This document shows positions 1 to 11,689 of a stretch of DNA of 64,000 nucleotides, in pieces. The position numbers were made by a program, and so were the translations under genes. A model generated the notes under the pieces. It worked only from the letters and a program-made list of their open reading frames with translations. It searched no databases and was not told the DNA's origin. Position 1 is the first letter of the stretch; every line of letters starts with the position of its first letter. The DNA lies in NCBI GenBank assembly GCA_002007465.1, contig LNAC01000001.1:9759548-9823547 (forward strand), read 5' to 3'. This stretch comes from Ailurus styani (Eukaryota; Chordata; Mammalia; Carnivora; Ailuridae).

Positions 1-733
1 GGTGGGGGTCTTGTGGAGGTCCGGCGTGTTCTAGTTGATCTCTGCGATGAGTTGCAAGAAACCATTGTTTCTCGTGGGGCAAAAGGACTACATGTTTTCT
101 CATAGGAGCAGCAGTATTTCTAAAGTATATTCTTTTCTCTGGGCTGGTTCTGTCCCTATTTTCCGCTGGATCTTGCTCAAGGTAAGTTTTCAGTCTTTGA
201 GCGATTAGGGAGACAGGAGGGAATGGACATGTTTGGAAGGGGCCCATGGGTTTTCAGGAATTTTGTGGTTTTGAACAACACTCCAGGGATTCCAAAGAGG
301 TTGTATTTAGGGTCAAAGTGAACTTGCTTTCTCAAAGACTCTTCCGGGAGAAATATTTTCAGAAGTCACCAAAGCGCAAATTTTAGGAGCCACCAAATGT
401 ACCATCCAAATGCTTGTGCTCATCTTCCCCATTCACCTGTCTCAACGGGGTTTTCCTTCTGGAAATCCAGCGTGCGTTTTGATCAGGAGCTGAGAAGGGG
501 CACAAGGAGTAGCCCAAGCAGGAAGGCTGTGTGGACGTCAGCTCCCGAAGGGGAAGCCTCTGCCCTCTTATTTCCTCCCTGGCTTTATCAGGACTCTCTG
601 TGTAAGCTTCTCGAGTCTATAGCTGAATGGAGCCCTGAATACTTCTACATGTCTGCCTGCGCAGTAATCTTCCAATCTCTTCTCACTTTTCCAAGTAAAG
701 AAATCACATTGCCTTCAATAATATCAATGCCTT
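1..733. other. Unique non-coding stretch
   Basis: I see no recognisable repeat, RNA gene or exon here. The long frame at 397-918 runs out of this unique DNA into the SINE that follows and has no recognisable domain, so it is not called as a gene. Confidence 0.5.
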
Positions 734-908
734 GGGCGCCTGGGTGGCTCAGTGGGTTAGAGCCTCTGCCTTCGGCTCGGGTCATGATCTCAGGGTCCTG
801 GGATCGAGCCCCGCATAGGGCTCCATGCTCGGCAGGGAGCCTGCCTCCTCCTCTCTCTCTGACTGCCTCTCAGCCTACTTGTGATCTCTCTCTCTCTCTC
901 TCTCTGTC

Positions 909-939
<31 letters not shown>

Positions 940-950
940 CTTTAAAAAAT
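734..950 (+). mobile_element. Young Can-SINE (mustelid-type), TCAAATAAA subtype
   Basis: Non-autonomous tRNA-derived SINE mobilised by L1 enzymes. The head starts GGGCGCCTGGGTGGCTCAGT, which includes a pol III A-box-like TGGCTCAGTGG. A B-box-like GGATCGAGCCC, a CT-rich run, an (AAATA)n tail and A-rich 3' end follow. A perfect 13-bp target-site duplication, ATATCAATGCCTT, lies at 721-733 and 951-963. The intact duplication and near-consensus body suggest a recent insertion. Orientation is set by head-to-tail order. Confidence 0.96.
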
Positions 951-963
951 ATATCAATGCCTT

Positions 964-3640
964 TAATCATGACACGCCCTGCATGCTTGGTGTTGTGCTA
1001 ACGGTGAAGGTACAGACATGAGCCAGGCACCTGCTTGGAATTTGCTTTCTGGGACTTGCAGGGTGTGACAAAGAAGGGTGACAGTGTACAGTGGTAAAAC
1101 ACAGAGGAAAGGGATGAATGTAGTTCCAAGTGGAAAAGCTTGGGTGGAAAATTTCCTAGAGAAGAAGACTCAGGAGCTATGGTCACAAGCCATGAGGCTC
1201 TGTGGACCCGGGGACAAGGAGAGAAAGAGTGGCATTTCGGGAGGAGGGCATGACGGGCCGGCCTATGGGAGCACAGAACCAGCTGGTGTGTGCAGCGGCC
1301 GGTGCCATGTTCACGATCATGTCTTCCTGTTTCAGATCGGGCAACTTAAATCACAAGCAAGCATTTGCGCATTTAATGGCAGATCCCCAGCCCCACCCCC
1401 CAGGAGACATTTGTATTGTCATTTGAAGCAAAGAAACCCAGAACCCAGCATCTCATCTGTAAACTTGTGACAACCCAATAAAGTCAAGATGCATGTCATC
1501 CCCCCATCCGTGCCCATGCTGGAGCGCCATGGAAACTGCCCTTGTGTGGGATTCCCTGGGCTTCTGCCGCTGCCCGTGTCTAGGGGCAGCTGTGTGGGGC
1601 TGTGAACAGTGGCAGCAGTTTCCACGGCCGCAGATGGGTGGACCTTTCACGACCTTGATCCTGACGTGCCTCGCCGAAGCCCGAGCCTGTCCGTCTCTGG
1701 ACAGTGAGAGCTTGGCCCTGTTCTAGCAGATTTAATAACTCCTCATCTGTTTTTCCAGCCTTCATCAACACGCTTCCATGCAGTTGTCTCCACATCCCAG
1801 TGCCACTTTCTAGACACTTCCCCTCAAAGGAAAGCCCACACGCCAACCCACCACTCTGGTTAAGCGTTGGCAGATGCCTTGTAAAGTTTTTATAAAACAT
1901 ACATTAAGCAATTTAGCTGAAAGCCTGTTGTAACAAGTCATTTGATTCAAATGAACTATCTGCACTGAAGAGGTTTTGTCATATTTACACTATGTCTTTC
2001 ACTAACTCGTTTCCCTTAAAAAAAAAAAGAGGGGGAAAGAAAAGAAAAAAGAAGGGTGAGTTATTTCCCAAGATGAAGACAGAAATACAAAGGGCACAAT
2101 TCCTTGCTTGAAAATACTTTCCTGGAGGCACTCGCTCTGCGCCGTCTACACAGAAAATGAAGGAAGAAGGGATGCATGAGCCCTTGAACCCAGGCTCCTC
2201 TCTGCTCCTCAACAGGACCCTCTCTCTTCGTGCAACAGGTGGTGTTGAATAAATAAGTCAATAAATTTAAAAAGTCCCCTGTGTTGTGGTGGCCGAGGAC
2301 CACCCGGACCATGGAACCCAAAAAGAGACGCAACCAGAAACAGTAGGTTCTCGCCACATGTTTGTAATTTTTTCAGTGCTGGGTTGATGCTTCATTCTGA
2401 TCCACTATATGTGAGAAAAATAATCATGCAAAAATGAAGATCTTAAGTTTTCAGCTTTTTTTCTTTGACAAGATAGCTGACCCCTGGAAGCCATATGATT
2501 CCCTAGATCATCTAGTTATTAGTTGGTGGCAGCAGAACCCCAGGTCCAACCCCCGTGACCGCACACTCCTGGACTTGGATTTGGCCCAGAGATGGATTTG
2601 CTGCTTATGGAGAAAAGCAGTGGTTATGGTGTGGACGTTGGGTCATGAGTCTTGTTATGTTTCCTCTCGAGGTGTGTATTTAACAAGTGCTGACTCTGTT
2701 AGCGGGAGGCCATTGGTCTCTCTTTAGTTTTCCCAAGGACAGCATTCCAGGGAAACAGCCAGTTGAATAAGGGTGTGTGTTATACAAGGTATCAGCACCC
2801 AAGGACGCATTTGTGTAAGGAGATGTGTAGTTCTGTACATGTATATTCACAAGCTTTGTCCAGCCTTAGTTCTCCTGAAAGCAGAGCCTTCAGTAGAGAC
2901 TTGCATGCAGGTGGTTTATTTGAAAAGTGATCCTAGGAGCCAGGAGTGAAGGCTGGAGATTGTGAATAAGCAAGGGAGGGCAAGTCAGGAAAGGGCTGTG
3001 TTGCTGAGTTGACCACTGTATCGGCAACAGATGCTTCAATCCAAGGGACCTTCTGAGGGGCTTAAGAAATTCATCACACAAGTACAGGGGATGGACTGGC
3101 CCACTAGCTTGCACACAGTACTGGCCAAAGTAGTTCTGAGGGCTTTAACTCATCTGCATCTCTTGGATAACTCCAGTATTCTGGGTCCTTCCCCAGGGTC
3201 TCAGAGAAGTTTCAGAGAGGAAAAGTATGCAGGGTGGGGCATAGTTAGGCACCATCAGGCTGCTCTGGGGGAAGCCAGCCTGGGCCTGCACTGAACTGTC
3301 ATCACAAAGGTGTCTGGAGTAAGAACTCAGCAGCAAAGTTTTGAAGAGGCACACAGGTGGCGTCTGACACTGGCCTTGGTCTAACTGATGTCATCAGAAG
3401 GGTGCAATCACTGTGATGGGTAGGCTGGTGAATTTCATCATTCTATCCTGTCCTGGTCCAAGACTGCAAATTAGTTGAAGAGGAAAGCCCTGCCGCCTCC
3501 CCTGGTCTGGGTGAGGTTTCCTTTGTTTCCAGAGCTCTCTTAGAGGGCGGTTCTTAGCCTTGGCCTGAAATAGAAGGGACCCCTTCCTCTTCCAGTGCTT
3601 TTTAAAAATCAAAGGAATGTTTACATAGAGTGAAAATGGA
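964..3640. other. Unique non-coding stretch with a polypurine tract
   Basis: No repeat family, RNA gene or exon that I recognise. Open frames on both strands are short and overlap one another. The only low-complexity feature is the purine run at 2018-2056. Confidence 0.45.
2018..2056 (+). repeat. Polypurine tract
   Basis: Uninterrupted A/G run of 39 bases: an A-run, then AGAGGGGG, then A-rich with single G's. Such tracts can form H-DNA under torsional stress. It is not attached to an identifiable retroelement. Confidence 0.8.
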
Positions 3641-4960
3641 CAGATTTTAAGTGTTCACTTGTAGCAGTTTTGATAAATGCCTGTACTTGCATAAACCACA
3701 CCCCTTGCAAGATAGAGAATATGTCCAGCACCCCAGAAGCACTCTTTCCACCCCTTCCCAATCCACACCCCCACACTCCAGAACCAACCACCGCTCTGAG
3801 TACATCCCCATATATTAATGTTCTCGTGTTGAAAAGTCTATAGAGATAGAATCATTGTATATGGTTTCTTTCACTCAGCATAATGTTCTGGAAGTTCATG
3901 GATATTATTTTGTGTCTCTGCAATTAGTATCTTTTTGTTGCCTTGTGATCTTCCATGGTATGAATCTACCACGATTTTATCCATGCTAGTACTCATTGAC
4001 ACTTGAGTAGTTTCTGGGACATAGCTATTATGAATAAAGCTGCTATGGACAAGTCTTTTCATGGACATATGTTTTCATTTCTCTTGGAAATTTCTCTAGG
4101 AGACTGCTGGGTCATAGGATAGCTGTATATTTAACTATACAACAAAAGTGGTTGTAACATTTTATACTCCCACCAGCAATATATTAGAGATCTGATAACT
4201 CCATATTCTTTTTATTTATTTATTTATTTATTTATTTCACAGAGGGAGAGAGATCACAAGGAGGCAGAGAGGCAGGCAGAGAGACAGAGGGGGAAGCAGG
4301 CTCCCCGCCGAGCAGAGAGCCCGATGCGGGCCTCGATCCCAGGACCCTGAGATCATGACCTGAGCCGAAAGCAGAGGCATTAACCCACTGAGCCACTCAG
4401 GCGCCCTGATAACTCCATATTCTTGCCAATATCTGGTGTTTTCTGCTCTTACTCATTTTAGCCCTTCTGGTGGGCATTAACTGTATTTCATTGTGGTTCT
4501 AATTGACATTTCCCTGGTGACTAATGATGTTGAACCCTCTTTCATGTGCTCATTGGCTATTTGAATATTTTCTGGTTGAATATTTCTTGGCTGATGTTTG
4601 CCTAAATCTTTTGCTCCTTTTTATATTGGGTTGTTTGTCTTTTTATTATTGGGTTATATGAATTCTTTACATATCCCAGAATCAAGTCTTTTTATCAGGT
4701 CTATGTGTTACACATGTTTTCTCCCAGTCTGGCCTGCTTATTCATTTTCTCGACAGTGTCTGGTTGACAAGCAGAAATGTAAAATTTTGACTTTGTTCAA
4801 TAATTGTTTTCTTCTTTGATGTTTAGTACTTTCTGGGTTCCCTCTAAATCATCTTTGCCTAGTCCAAGGTCATAAAGATGTACTCTTAAGTTTTCATGTA
4901 GGAGCTTTGTAGTTTTACAAGGCATATGCTGGATTGTTCTGGACTGTCTGTGCCGACTTG
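3640..4960 (-). mobile_element. Old L1 (L1ME/L1M-type) 3' fragment, antisense
   Basis: The + strand reads as the complement of the 3' part of an old mammalian L1. Landmarks are TTTCACTCAGCATAATGTTC (3870s), the GCTGCTATGGACAAG segment, GGGTCATAGGATAG, CACCAGCAATATATTAGAGA and CTAATGATGTTGA, followed by a CCTAGTCCAAGGTCATAAAG segment. These follow the usual antisense order, so the element lies on the minus strand. It is heavily diverged, lacks an intact ORF2 and is split at 4211-4406 by a young SINE. Ends are approximate; the L1ME label is from recall. Confidence 0.8.
4211..4406 (-). mobile_element. Young Can-SINE inserted in L1 fossil, TGAAATAAA subtype
   Basis: Full-length SINE in reverse: (TTTA)n tail first and the GGCGCCC head last. 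An 18-bp perfect target-site duplication, TGATAACTCCATATTCTT, lies at 4193-4210 and 4407-4424. Removing the SINE and one duplication restores a continuous L1 sequence, so it is younger than the L1. Its GCCGAAAGCAGAGGCATTAA variant is shared with the copy at 47405-47601. Confidence 0.97.
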
Positions 4961-6274
4961 TAATTTTTACCAAAAAAGTTGGTAGTCCTTTACATTACCT
5001 ACAAACACTGGTGGAGACGTTATCTTGCAGACTGATGAATTGTGGAGACCTTTGAAAATCCCGACTATATTTCTCATATTTACATTAAAATTCGTCCCTG
5101 AGATGGTATGTGAGTTGGGTCCGGGTTGGAGGAATGGTTTTATATTTTTCTATATTTACTTTGGTGATGCTGTTTAGCTAATCCCAGCCCACATATGCTT
5201 GTCACCACACACAGGGTCACTCTGCTGTTGAAACCTGACTTATGTTAAATGCCTGCGTTGACACTTCTTTTCTTAAATGAATGGGCTTTTTATTTAACTG
5301 GTGGCTGCTGAATTTGTGGGGGCTGCCAGGTCATTAAAATGATGTTTGTTTGAATTTGGCAGAATGAAAAATTGGACTTATATTTACTTTTTTTTGTTCC
5401 CAAGGCTGTTCTCACCACTCACCCCTAACAATACTCTTTTGATTTTATGAAGAAGTCTTTGGAAAACAGAATGCAATGCAGTGGAGGTTCATGGCATGTT
5501 TGAGGCTTCACTGGCAGGTAGCCCCTCTATTCTCTAATGCCTGCAAGTGAAGAAGTTAAGAGGCCCTGGATTTACAGACACATTAGGAACGAAAGTGGCT
5601 TTTCTGAAATTGCACATTAATTATACAGCTGGTCATTAATTTATGCATTTAGGCAACGTCTTAACTTTTGCATCTTCAGGGAAAGAGCGTGGAATCAGAA
5701 GTTCCCAGTTATCTTCTGGGCTGCACTAATTGCTATCAGTATGACTTTCGACATGTCGTAGATCCTCTGTGAGACTGTCTTTTCATCTGTAAGACAGAAG
5801 CGATAGGAGCTAGCATGTTGGAACGGGCTACGCTATCCTGAAGTCACCAGTATGAGTCCAAATCTTTGTGGTTCAGTCATTAAGCCTAACTTCTTTCTTG
5901 GGCAACATTTTTCATTCTTGAGCTTCTCATAGTGCCTCAGCTTCTCTCTTCCACCTGGCGACTCAGAGGTCTCAGATCTCTTCATCCTTAACTAAGCTAT
6001 CACTGGGCTTTCAAAGTCACCACGTCGATGGAGAGACACATGGCCTGTTAACTGCCTTGACTTGGGAGTGATACCCATCACTCTTGCTCACAGTCCATGT
6101 GAGTCACATTCCCCTCAAGGGAGGCTGGGGAGCGCAAGGGAACACAAGCACTTTTTAAATAACAAAGTTCAACCATGTAAATGTGAAGATCTAATTAGCT
6201 TTATTGTGCGATTTATGAATAAGACAGCAGCACCCCATTTAGCAATTAGCGATGCTCCAAGGAGTTGAGCATGT
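4961..6274. other. Unique, AT-rich stretch with homeobox-type motifs
   Basis: Apart from the MIR at 5681-5815 I recognise no repeat. Stretches at 5280-5400, 5590-5670 and 6150-6265 are rich in TAAT/ATTA cores, for example CACATTAATTATACAGCTGG and TCATTAATTTATGCA. This resembles conserved non-coding DNA. The motif richness is seen; conservation is inference. Confidence 0.4.
5681..5815 (+). mobile_element. MIR SINE fragment
   Basis: Diverged tRNA-derived ancient SINE. The order of landmarks, GGAATCAGAAGTTCCCAG then an acceptor-like CTGCACTAATTGC then TTTTCATCTGTAAGACAGAA, matches the sense MIR layout. No target duplication is expected at this age. Confidence 0.6.
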
Positions 6275-6290
6275 CCTGTCTTTGCCGTTT

Positions 6291-6323
6291 ATTTTTAAAG
6301 ATTTATTTATTTATTTGAGAGAA

Positions 6324-6379
<56 letters not shown>

Positions 6380-6573
6380 TGGAAGACACAGTGGCAGAAA
6401 TCAGTCTCCTAGGGCACAGAGCAGGAAAGACAANGGAGGGGCAGAGGGAGAGAATCTCAAGCAGACTCCCTGCTGAGTGCAGAGCCTGATGCAGGGATCC
6501 AATGACTCTGAGATCATGACCTGAGCTGAAATCACGAACTGAATGCTTAACAGACTGAGCCACCCGGGCGCCC
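6291..6573 (-). mobile_element. Older Can-SINE with expanded (GA)n
   Basis: Reverse-oriented SINE with the older head form (ACAGACTGAGCCACCCGGGC). It is flanked by an imperfect 15-bp duplication at 6276-6290 and 6574-6588 (CTGTCTTTG followed by a diverged end). The CT-rich tail region has expanded to a pure (GA)25 at 6327-6376. One ambiguous base (N) occurs at 6434 inside the element. Confidence 0.9.
6327..6376 (+). repeat. (GA)25 microsatellite
   Basis: Fifty bases of uninterrupted GA inside the SINE at 6291-6573. It is long and pure enough to be length-polymorphic. Confidence 0.97.
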
Positions 6574-6791
6574 CTGTCTTTGTCATTTGTGCCTCACACG
6601 TGTTCTCTGATGCTCAGATGAGATGACAGATGAAAGCACATTATGAATAATGTTTTCCCCTTATAACAAGATTATATTAATTTATATTTTACCCAAGGTG
6701 TGTGGATTCAGATGACTTTGCTGGCTTCTGTACACAGTTACCATTTTTGATTGTTGCCCCACTTCGATACTTCAGCAGCTGGGACTTTTTT

Positions 6792-6984
6792 TTTTTTTTA
6801 AGATTTTATTTATTTATTTGACAGAGAGAGAGATCACAAGTAGGCGGAGAGGCAAGCAGAGAGAGAGGAGGAAACAGGCTCCCGGCTGAGCAGAGAGCCT
6901 GATGTGGGCCTCGATCCCAGGACCCTGAGATCATGACCTGAGCTGAAGGCAGAGGCTTTAACCCACTGAGCCACCCAGGTGCCC
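6792..6984 (-). mobile_element. Young Can-SINE, TCAAATAAA subtype
   Basis: Reverse orientation: poly-T and (TTTA)n first, GGTGCCC head last. An 18-bp target-site duplication, AGCAGCTGGGACTTTTTT, lies at 6774-6791 and 6985-7002. The tail junction reads TATTTGACAGAGAG, placing it in the subtype whose + orientation reads CTCTGTCAAATA. Confidence 0.96.
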
Positions 6985-7300
6985 AGCAGCTGGGACTTTT
7001 TTAAGGCTGGCTGGCAAACATGTTCTTTACTTTCTACCTTTTCATACCTAAACACATGGCTATGCATCACTTGATTAGACTAACAAAGCGAAAACACATT
7101 GGGATGAGTGGAAGAGCGGAATTACAGAGGGTTTTAGGGGAGCTACGGAGGTCTGTAGAAGTGTGAACTCATTGTTAATAAACCCCACCGGCTCTGCTCT
7201 CAGGACCACTAAGATGCCTCTGTAACAAGGGGCTGTGATTTGCATACAAACTGCTCACTAAAGTCTTCCTCGAGTAGCTTCGACAGAACGCCCAGCAATT

Positions 7301-7497
7301 TTTTTTTTTAAAGATTTTATTTATTTATTTCACAGAGGGAGAGAGATCACAAGGAGGCAGAGAGGCAGGCAGAGAGAGAGGGGGAAGCAGGCTCCCCGCT
7401 GAGCAGAGAGCCCGATGCGGGCCTCGATCCCAGGACCCTGAGATCATGACCTGGGCCGAAGGCAGAGGCTTTAACCCACTGAGCCACCCAGGCGCCC
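7301..7497 (-). mobile_element. Young Can-SINE, TGAAATAAA subtype
   Basis: Reverse-oriented near-consensus SINE with a 12-bp target-site duplication, ACGCCCAGCAAT, at 7288-7299 and 7498-7509. The tail junction reads TATTTCACAGAGGG, as in the copies at 4211-4406 and 47405-47601. It lies about 300 bp from another young SINE in the same orientation. Confidence 0.96.
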
Positions 7498-7509
7498 ACG
7501 CCCAGCAAT

Positions 7510-9050
7510 CTTATTTGTGTTATTGATTTGTTCAGTGCCACCATGCCTCAAAGAGAGTACAGAGGCAGGCTTCCATGCAGCCAAAGCCAAGCTATTAGAA
7601 TTCTGGAATGAGTGGAATCTGAAATAATGAGGTCTTATTTTACTTGGCCCTGGAGGTTGCTATGTCATATTGGGAGAGGAAAAAAAAAATATTTGTTTTC
7701 TTTAAAAAACACAACTTTCATTGTGCTCAAAGTAGAGTTAGAAAACAAGTCAATCCAACAACTTCATGGTACAATGGGACTTGTTCTGTTATTAATTTCA
7801 CCGTTCAAGGGATTTAACTTAAAAGAGTTGAGCTCCCCCCTCCCCCACTATTTGGCTCATTTAATTTTGAACTCAGGGCTTATAAACATAACTGCAAAGT
7901 CACTGTCTTTGTTATTAATTGGTTTGATTTTCTAAAGCTCTGAACCATGAGTTGTGTGTGTGATGTGTATCCCCAAAGTCTTAGGAAAGGAGATCCATAG
8001 ATCATTGGTGGCACACATGGCTCTAGAAGCTTCTGCAGAGCCTAGAGAAGCCTCCACTGAGCTGATTATAACTCTCGCTCTTGCTCGCTGTCTGCACCAC
8101 ATCTGTGGTAAAACACAGCACACAGGACATGTGTTCTTAGCTTTGGGACGTGGTGAAGGGGGGTCTTGATTTTCTTCTTGCCCTGGCGTCTCTTCCCTCT
8201 CTCAGGTGACTTCCTTCTACATCATGTGCGGTAATGGAAGGACTTCCATTGAGGGCCCCTGTGGTCTAGGTCAGGGCCTAGGCGAGCAGGTCACCAAGTG
8301 AAGCCAATCAGCATTCTCCCTCAGGGGAGTCTGTGTGTTGACCACGAGGACAAAAGCCATTAGAGTTGATTCTTCCTTTCAGTTGTCTCCTGAAGAGCTA
8401 GTCATTATTTCCTACCTGGACTTCTGAAGGTCCTGTTTCTTTTCTGCCCGATCCTTGGTATTTAATCCTTTTCTTTGGTTCTTTGTGCTCTTCCATAACT
8501 TCCCCCCAATTTCTCTTCTTTGCTGAGATTAAATCTTGTTGGTTTCCATTACCTGCAAGTAAGAATTCCATTTCAGCATAATTATTTGCTTTTTGTCTTA
8601 GAATCACAGAATTTCAATAGGATGGAAACTTAAAGATAAAACACAAGTAGATCCGAAAGGTTGGTGGAGCTCCTACATTCGTTATAATTTCATTCATTAA
8701 AAGTGGTCAAAAGAACCATTGCATGAAGCTTGAAAATATGTTTGTCCCCTGGATCCCCTGGTCATAATATCTGAAGTAAAAAGAATCCTCTTCATTATAG
8801 ACTTACAGACTCAACTTATCAATTGGCATGACCACTTATGAGTATTACAGGAACCCCAGTGCCAAATTATCCAAAAAGAGACTCAATTTTCCCCAAACTT
8901 GTCTCCAGGGAGCCGCAGAGGAGAATTTAGGATAAGAAATGAGTTCTTATTTTCATCCTGTTGCAACTTCTCCCCTGACATCTTTACTAGAAAGGTGATG
9001 TCTAATAGAATAATTTAAAAACGTGTTTTTTTCCCAGAAGCTTCTAAAAG
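7510..9050. other. Unique non-coding stretch
   Basis: No recognisable repeat or exon. The frames at 7612-7935 (+) and 8398-8607 (-) have no domain signature, and AT-rich codon use matches the surrounding DNA. Confidence 0.45.
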
Positions 9051-9051
9051 C

Positions 9052-9102
9052 TTTTATCTATCTATCCATCCATCTATCCACCCACCCATCCATCCATCCA
9101 TG
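9052..9102 (+). repeat. (TATC)/(CATC) tetranucleotide microsatellite
   Basis: Imperfect run of TATC, CATC and CACC units beginning in TTTTATCTATCTATCCATCC. It lies just before an L1-derived segment. Confidence 0.9.
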
Positions 9103-9475
9103 CAACTACCTACATATAATTCTCTTTCATTATAATTATGTTATTAAATTTGGAAAATAGAGAAGGAAAAAAGTCTCACCTAATCCTAGCACCCAGAGAG
9201 AGTTCCTGTTAACGTTATGGTGCGGTTCTTTTCCTGTAGATTTTAATGTGCAATTACTAAGAGTGCATTTTTAGTCTTGCTTTCTGCTTAACATTAGATA
9301 ATGAGCAGTCTGTGTATGGCAGGCAATACAGGCTTTACAATCATCTGCCAAAAGGGCTGTATGCTATTCTATTAAGTGGTTATGATATATTTACTCAGCC
9401 ATTTACCTTCTGGACATTTAGACAGTTTGAGTAAATAGAGAATACTCACATTTTATTCCTACACTTGCCGTGGTA
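9103..9475 (-). mobile_element. L1M 3' fragment, antisense (diverged)
   Basis: Landmarks such as GGAAAATAGAGAAGG, AATCCTAGCACCCAGAG and TCCTGTTAACGTTATGGTG, then a variant of the GACATTTAGACAGTTTG segment, follow the antisense order of the L1M 3' untranslated region. Strongly diverged; boundaries approximate. Confidence 0.6.
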
Positions 9476-11217
9476 GACTAATTCAGACAGCTCCATGTCC
9501 TGCTCTGGTGAGGGATTTACAAAGCATTTGCACTTCATTTGGTTCTTTTGCTACTAGAGACAAGATGGCTCAGATATAATTGCTTGTTACAACACACATA
9601 ACTGAAGTCACAAAACATTAGGAGACTTTTAAAAGCCAAATGTGATGCTCATCCTTAAAAGTTTGAAAGAATAATAGCTTTTTTTTTTAAACTCCTAGCT
9701 TCCACAATTGGTAAGATTTTAATAATTTGTATTTAATTTCTACCACTGAGTTTATTGGGTTTAAGTTTTGGATCTTAATCTCTTTGCTCCTTCCCCTACA
9801 TTTCAGCAGAAAGTGATTGTGTTTGGGTTTCCACTCTTGGAGGGCATTCCCTGGTCTGAACTGTTTTCATTTATTTTATTTTAACATTACAAAGACATTT
9901 CCAGTTATATTTGGTTTTGCAATTCAGTCCTCCCTCTGTTTCACAAAAACCATAAAACCCACATTGTCTAAAAATGCTGTGTTGAGCAAAATGGATTCAG
10001 TCCTCCTTGGAGAGCAGAAAGGGATGGAGCCAGTATGTGTTATAAACATTTCCAGGGAGCTTGCCTCTTTCCCAGAATTGGTTTTAGACAAATGCTGCTG
10101 ACCAGTTGTGCGATTTCATTTTGGGTTGCTGACCCCGGACCCTACTTGAACTTGACTCTGGATGTCATGTAGGCATCTATTCACTTCGCATCCACTTCTT
10201 TTCAGCTCTCGGTTCTTCAGTCTCTCAGTCCCCGCCGACTCGGCCCCTGCCATTATTTTTTTAAGGACCAGAGCCATGAAAAACCAAGGCTTTGGATTTC
10301 TGAATGAAGGTTTCTAAGGTTAACCTTGGTGGTTTCCTGTCACAGAAGCACAGATCCTGTGGATTCAGATGGCTCTGCAGTGTGGATCTTTCTCTTCCGG
10401 TTAGATTAAACATCCTCATTCCCGTCGATTGCAACATTTGATCTTCCGTGCTCAGAGTCTGCAAATTCTTTGAACAGTTTATTTTCAGCAGATTATAACT
10501 AGCCTTTCATTTTCCAATCTGAGGAAAACCAAGTGGAAAGTGTGGGTTTTCTGTGGGATTCTTTTTTCCTGTTTGCCCTCATATTTAACTGAGGATCGTG
10601 ATGGATGGAACTCAGATGGAGGGCTTTCTCATGCAGGCCCTTGCTTCCGGTGGGCACTTGGGTTCTAGACGTTGTTGAACAGGGTCCTACCTCCCCTTAC
10701 GAAGTTACAGCTATTAGCCCCTGGCCACTGGGTCCGTGCCAGTTGTGGTCTCAACCTGAGGCTTGGGAGGGAATTTTGAAAGAATCTGAGTCTTGCTCCC
10801 TCTACAGAGACCACCTCAAAATCATCCTTACCACCCTCCACCCCTTCCTTCCCTGCCCAGATTTAAGGAGCGAGAGAAGAGAAGGGAATAATACATAGTA
10901 GGCATATTGCTTGCCTCACTGATATTCTTGGGTTGGAAGAACTGTCCATTCCTTGGGGAACTTAGGGAATAGATAGGCATGGTCCTTTTGGAGGCACCCG
11001 TGCAGTTTGTCTCACCTTTGGCGCTTTACTCACACGAGTCTTCTTACTTTTGCGCAAGCCTGCCTTCTCTGCTGAACTAGGACCTAGTTGAGGTTACAAA
11101 GGCATCTGGTCAGCAAATGTTTATGGAGTGTCTCCCACGGACTCTGTGCCAGGGAAAGAGGTGACTTCCTAGTTGGATTTGAGGAAGCTCACAGATATTC
11201 CACGGGCCTTCTTCCCT
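9476..11217. other. Unique non-coding stretch
   Basis: I recognise nothing coding. Around 11100-11160 there may be a short MIR remnant (CAGCAAATGTTTATGGAGTG), too degraded to call. Frames at 9817-10101, 10261-10464 and 10605-10898 are short and without motifs. Confidence 0.45.
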
Positions 11218-11224
11218 AGCACGC

Positions 11225-11685
11225 CCTTATATTCTTTGTCTGGGGCTGCCATTACAAATGACCACAACAGATGGCTTAAAACAATGGAAATGTATTGTCT
11301 CTGAGTTCTGGAGTCCAGAAGTCCAAAATCAAGTTGTTGGCAGGGCCTCGTGCCCTCTGAAGACTCTAGGGAAGAATCCTGTCTTGCATCTTCCAGGTTC
11401 TGGTGGCCCAAGCATTCTTTGACTTCTCCCTGTAAAACTTTAATCTCCATTTCCAACCTCACACGACTTTCTCATCTCTCCGTCTCCTCTTCTGCCTCTC
11501 AAAGGAGACCTGGCACTGGAGTTAGGGCCCACCTGCGTCATCCAGGATGCTCTGTCCTTGAGATCATTAACTGAATCACATCTGAAAGACATTTTTTTCC
11601 TTCCTGAATAACATCCACAGGTTCTAGAGGTTGAGATATGGATGTGTCTTTTTTGGGGTGGGGGGGCACCATTCAACCTACTAGA
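11225..11685 (-). mobile_element. MaLR (MLT1/MST-type) solo LTR, antisense
   Basis: The + strand follows the complement of an ERVL-MaLR LTR: CTGGGGCTGCCATTACAAAT, GGCTTAAAACAATGGAAATG, GAGTTCTGGAGTCCAGAAGT, then a C-rich middle and GGGGCACCATTCAACC near the end. It is an old, diverged solo LTR with no internal retroviral sequence visible beside it. Subfamily uncertain. Confidence 0.7.
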
Positions 11686-11689
11686 CCCA

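Noticed and set aside
734..800. Functional tRNA gene
   Set aside because: The tRNA-like A and B boxes belong to a SINE head; no complete cloverleaf or terminator at tRNA length.
397..918. 173-codon plus-strand frame
   Set aside because: Its second half is SINE, ending in Ser/Leu from the CT run; no domain.
6252..6586. Frames with Arg/Glu or Ser/Leu repeats
   Set aside because: Translations of the (GA)25 tract and SINE body.
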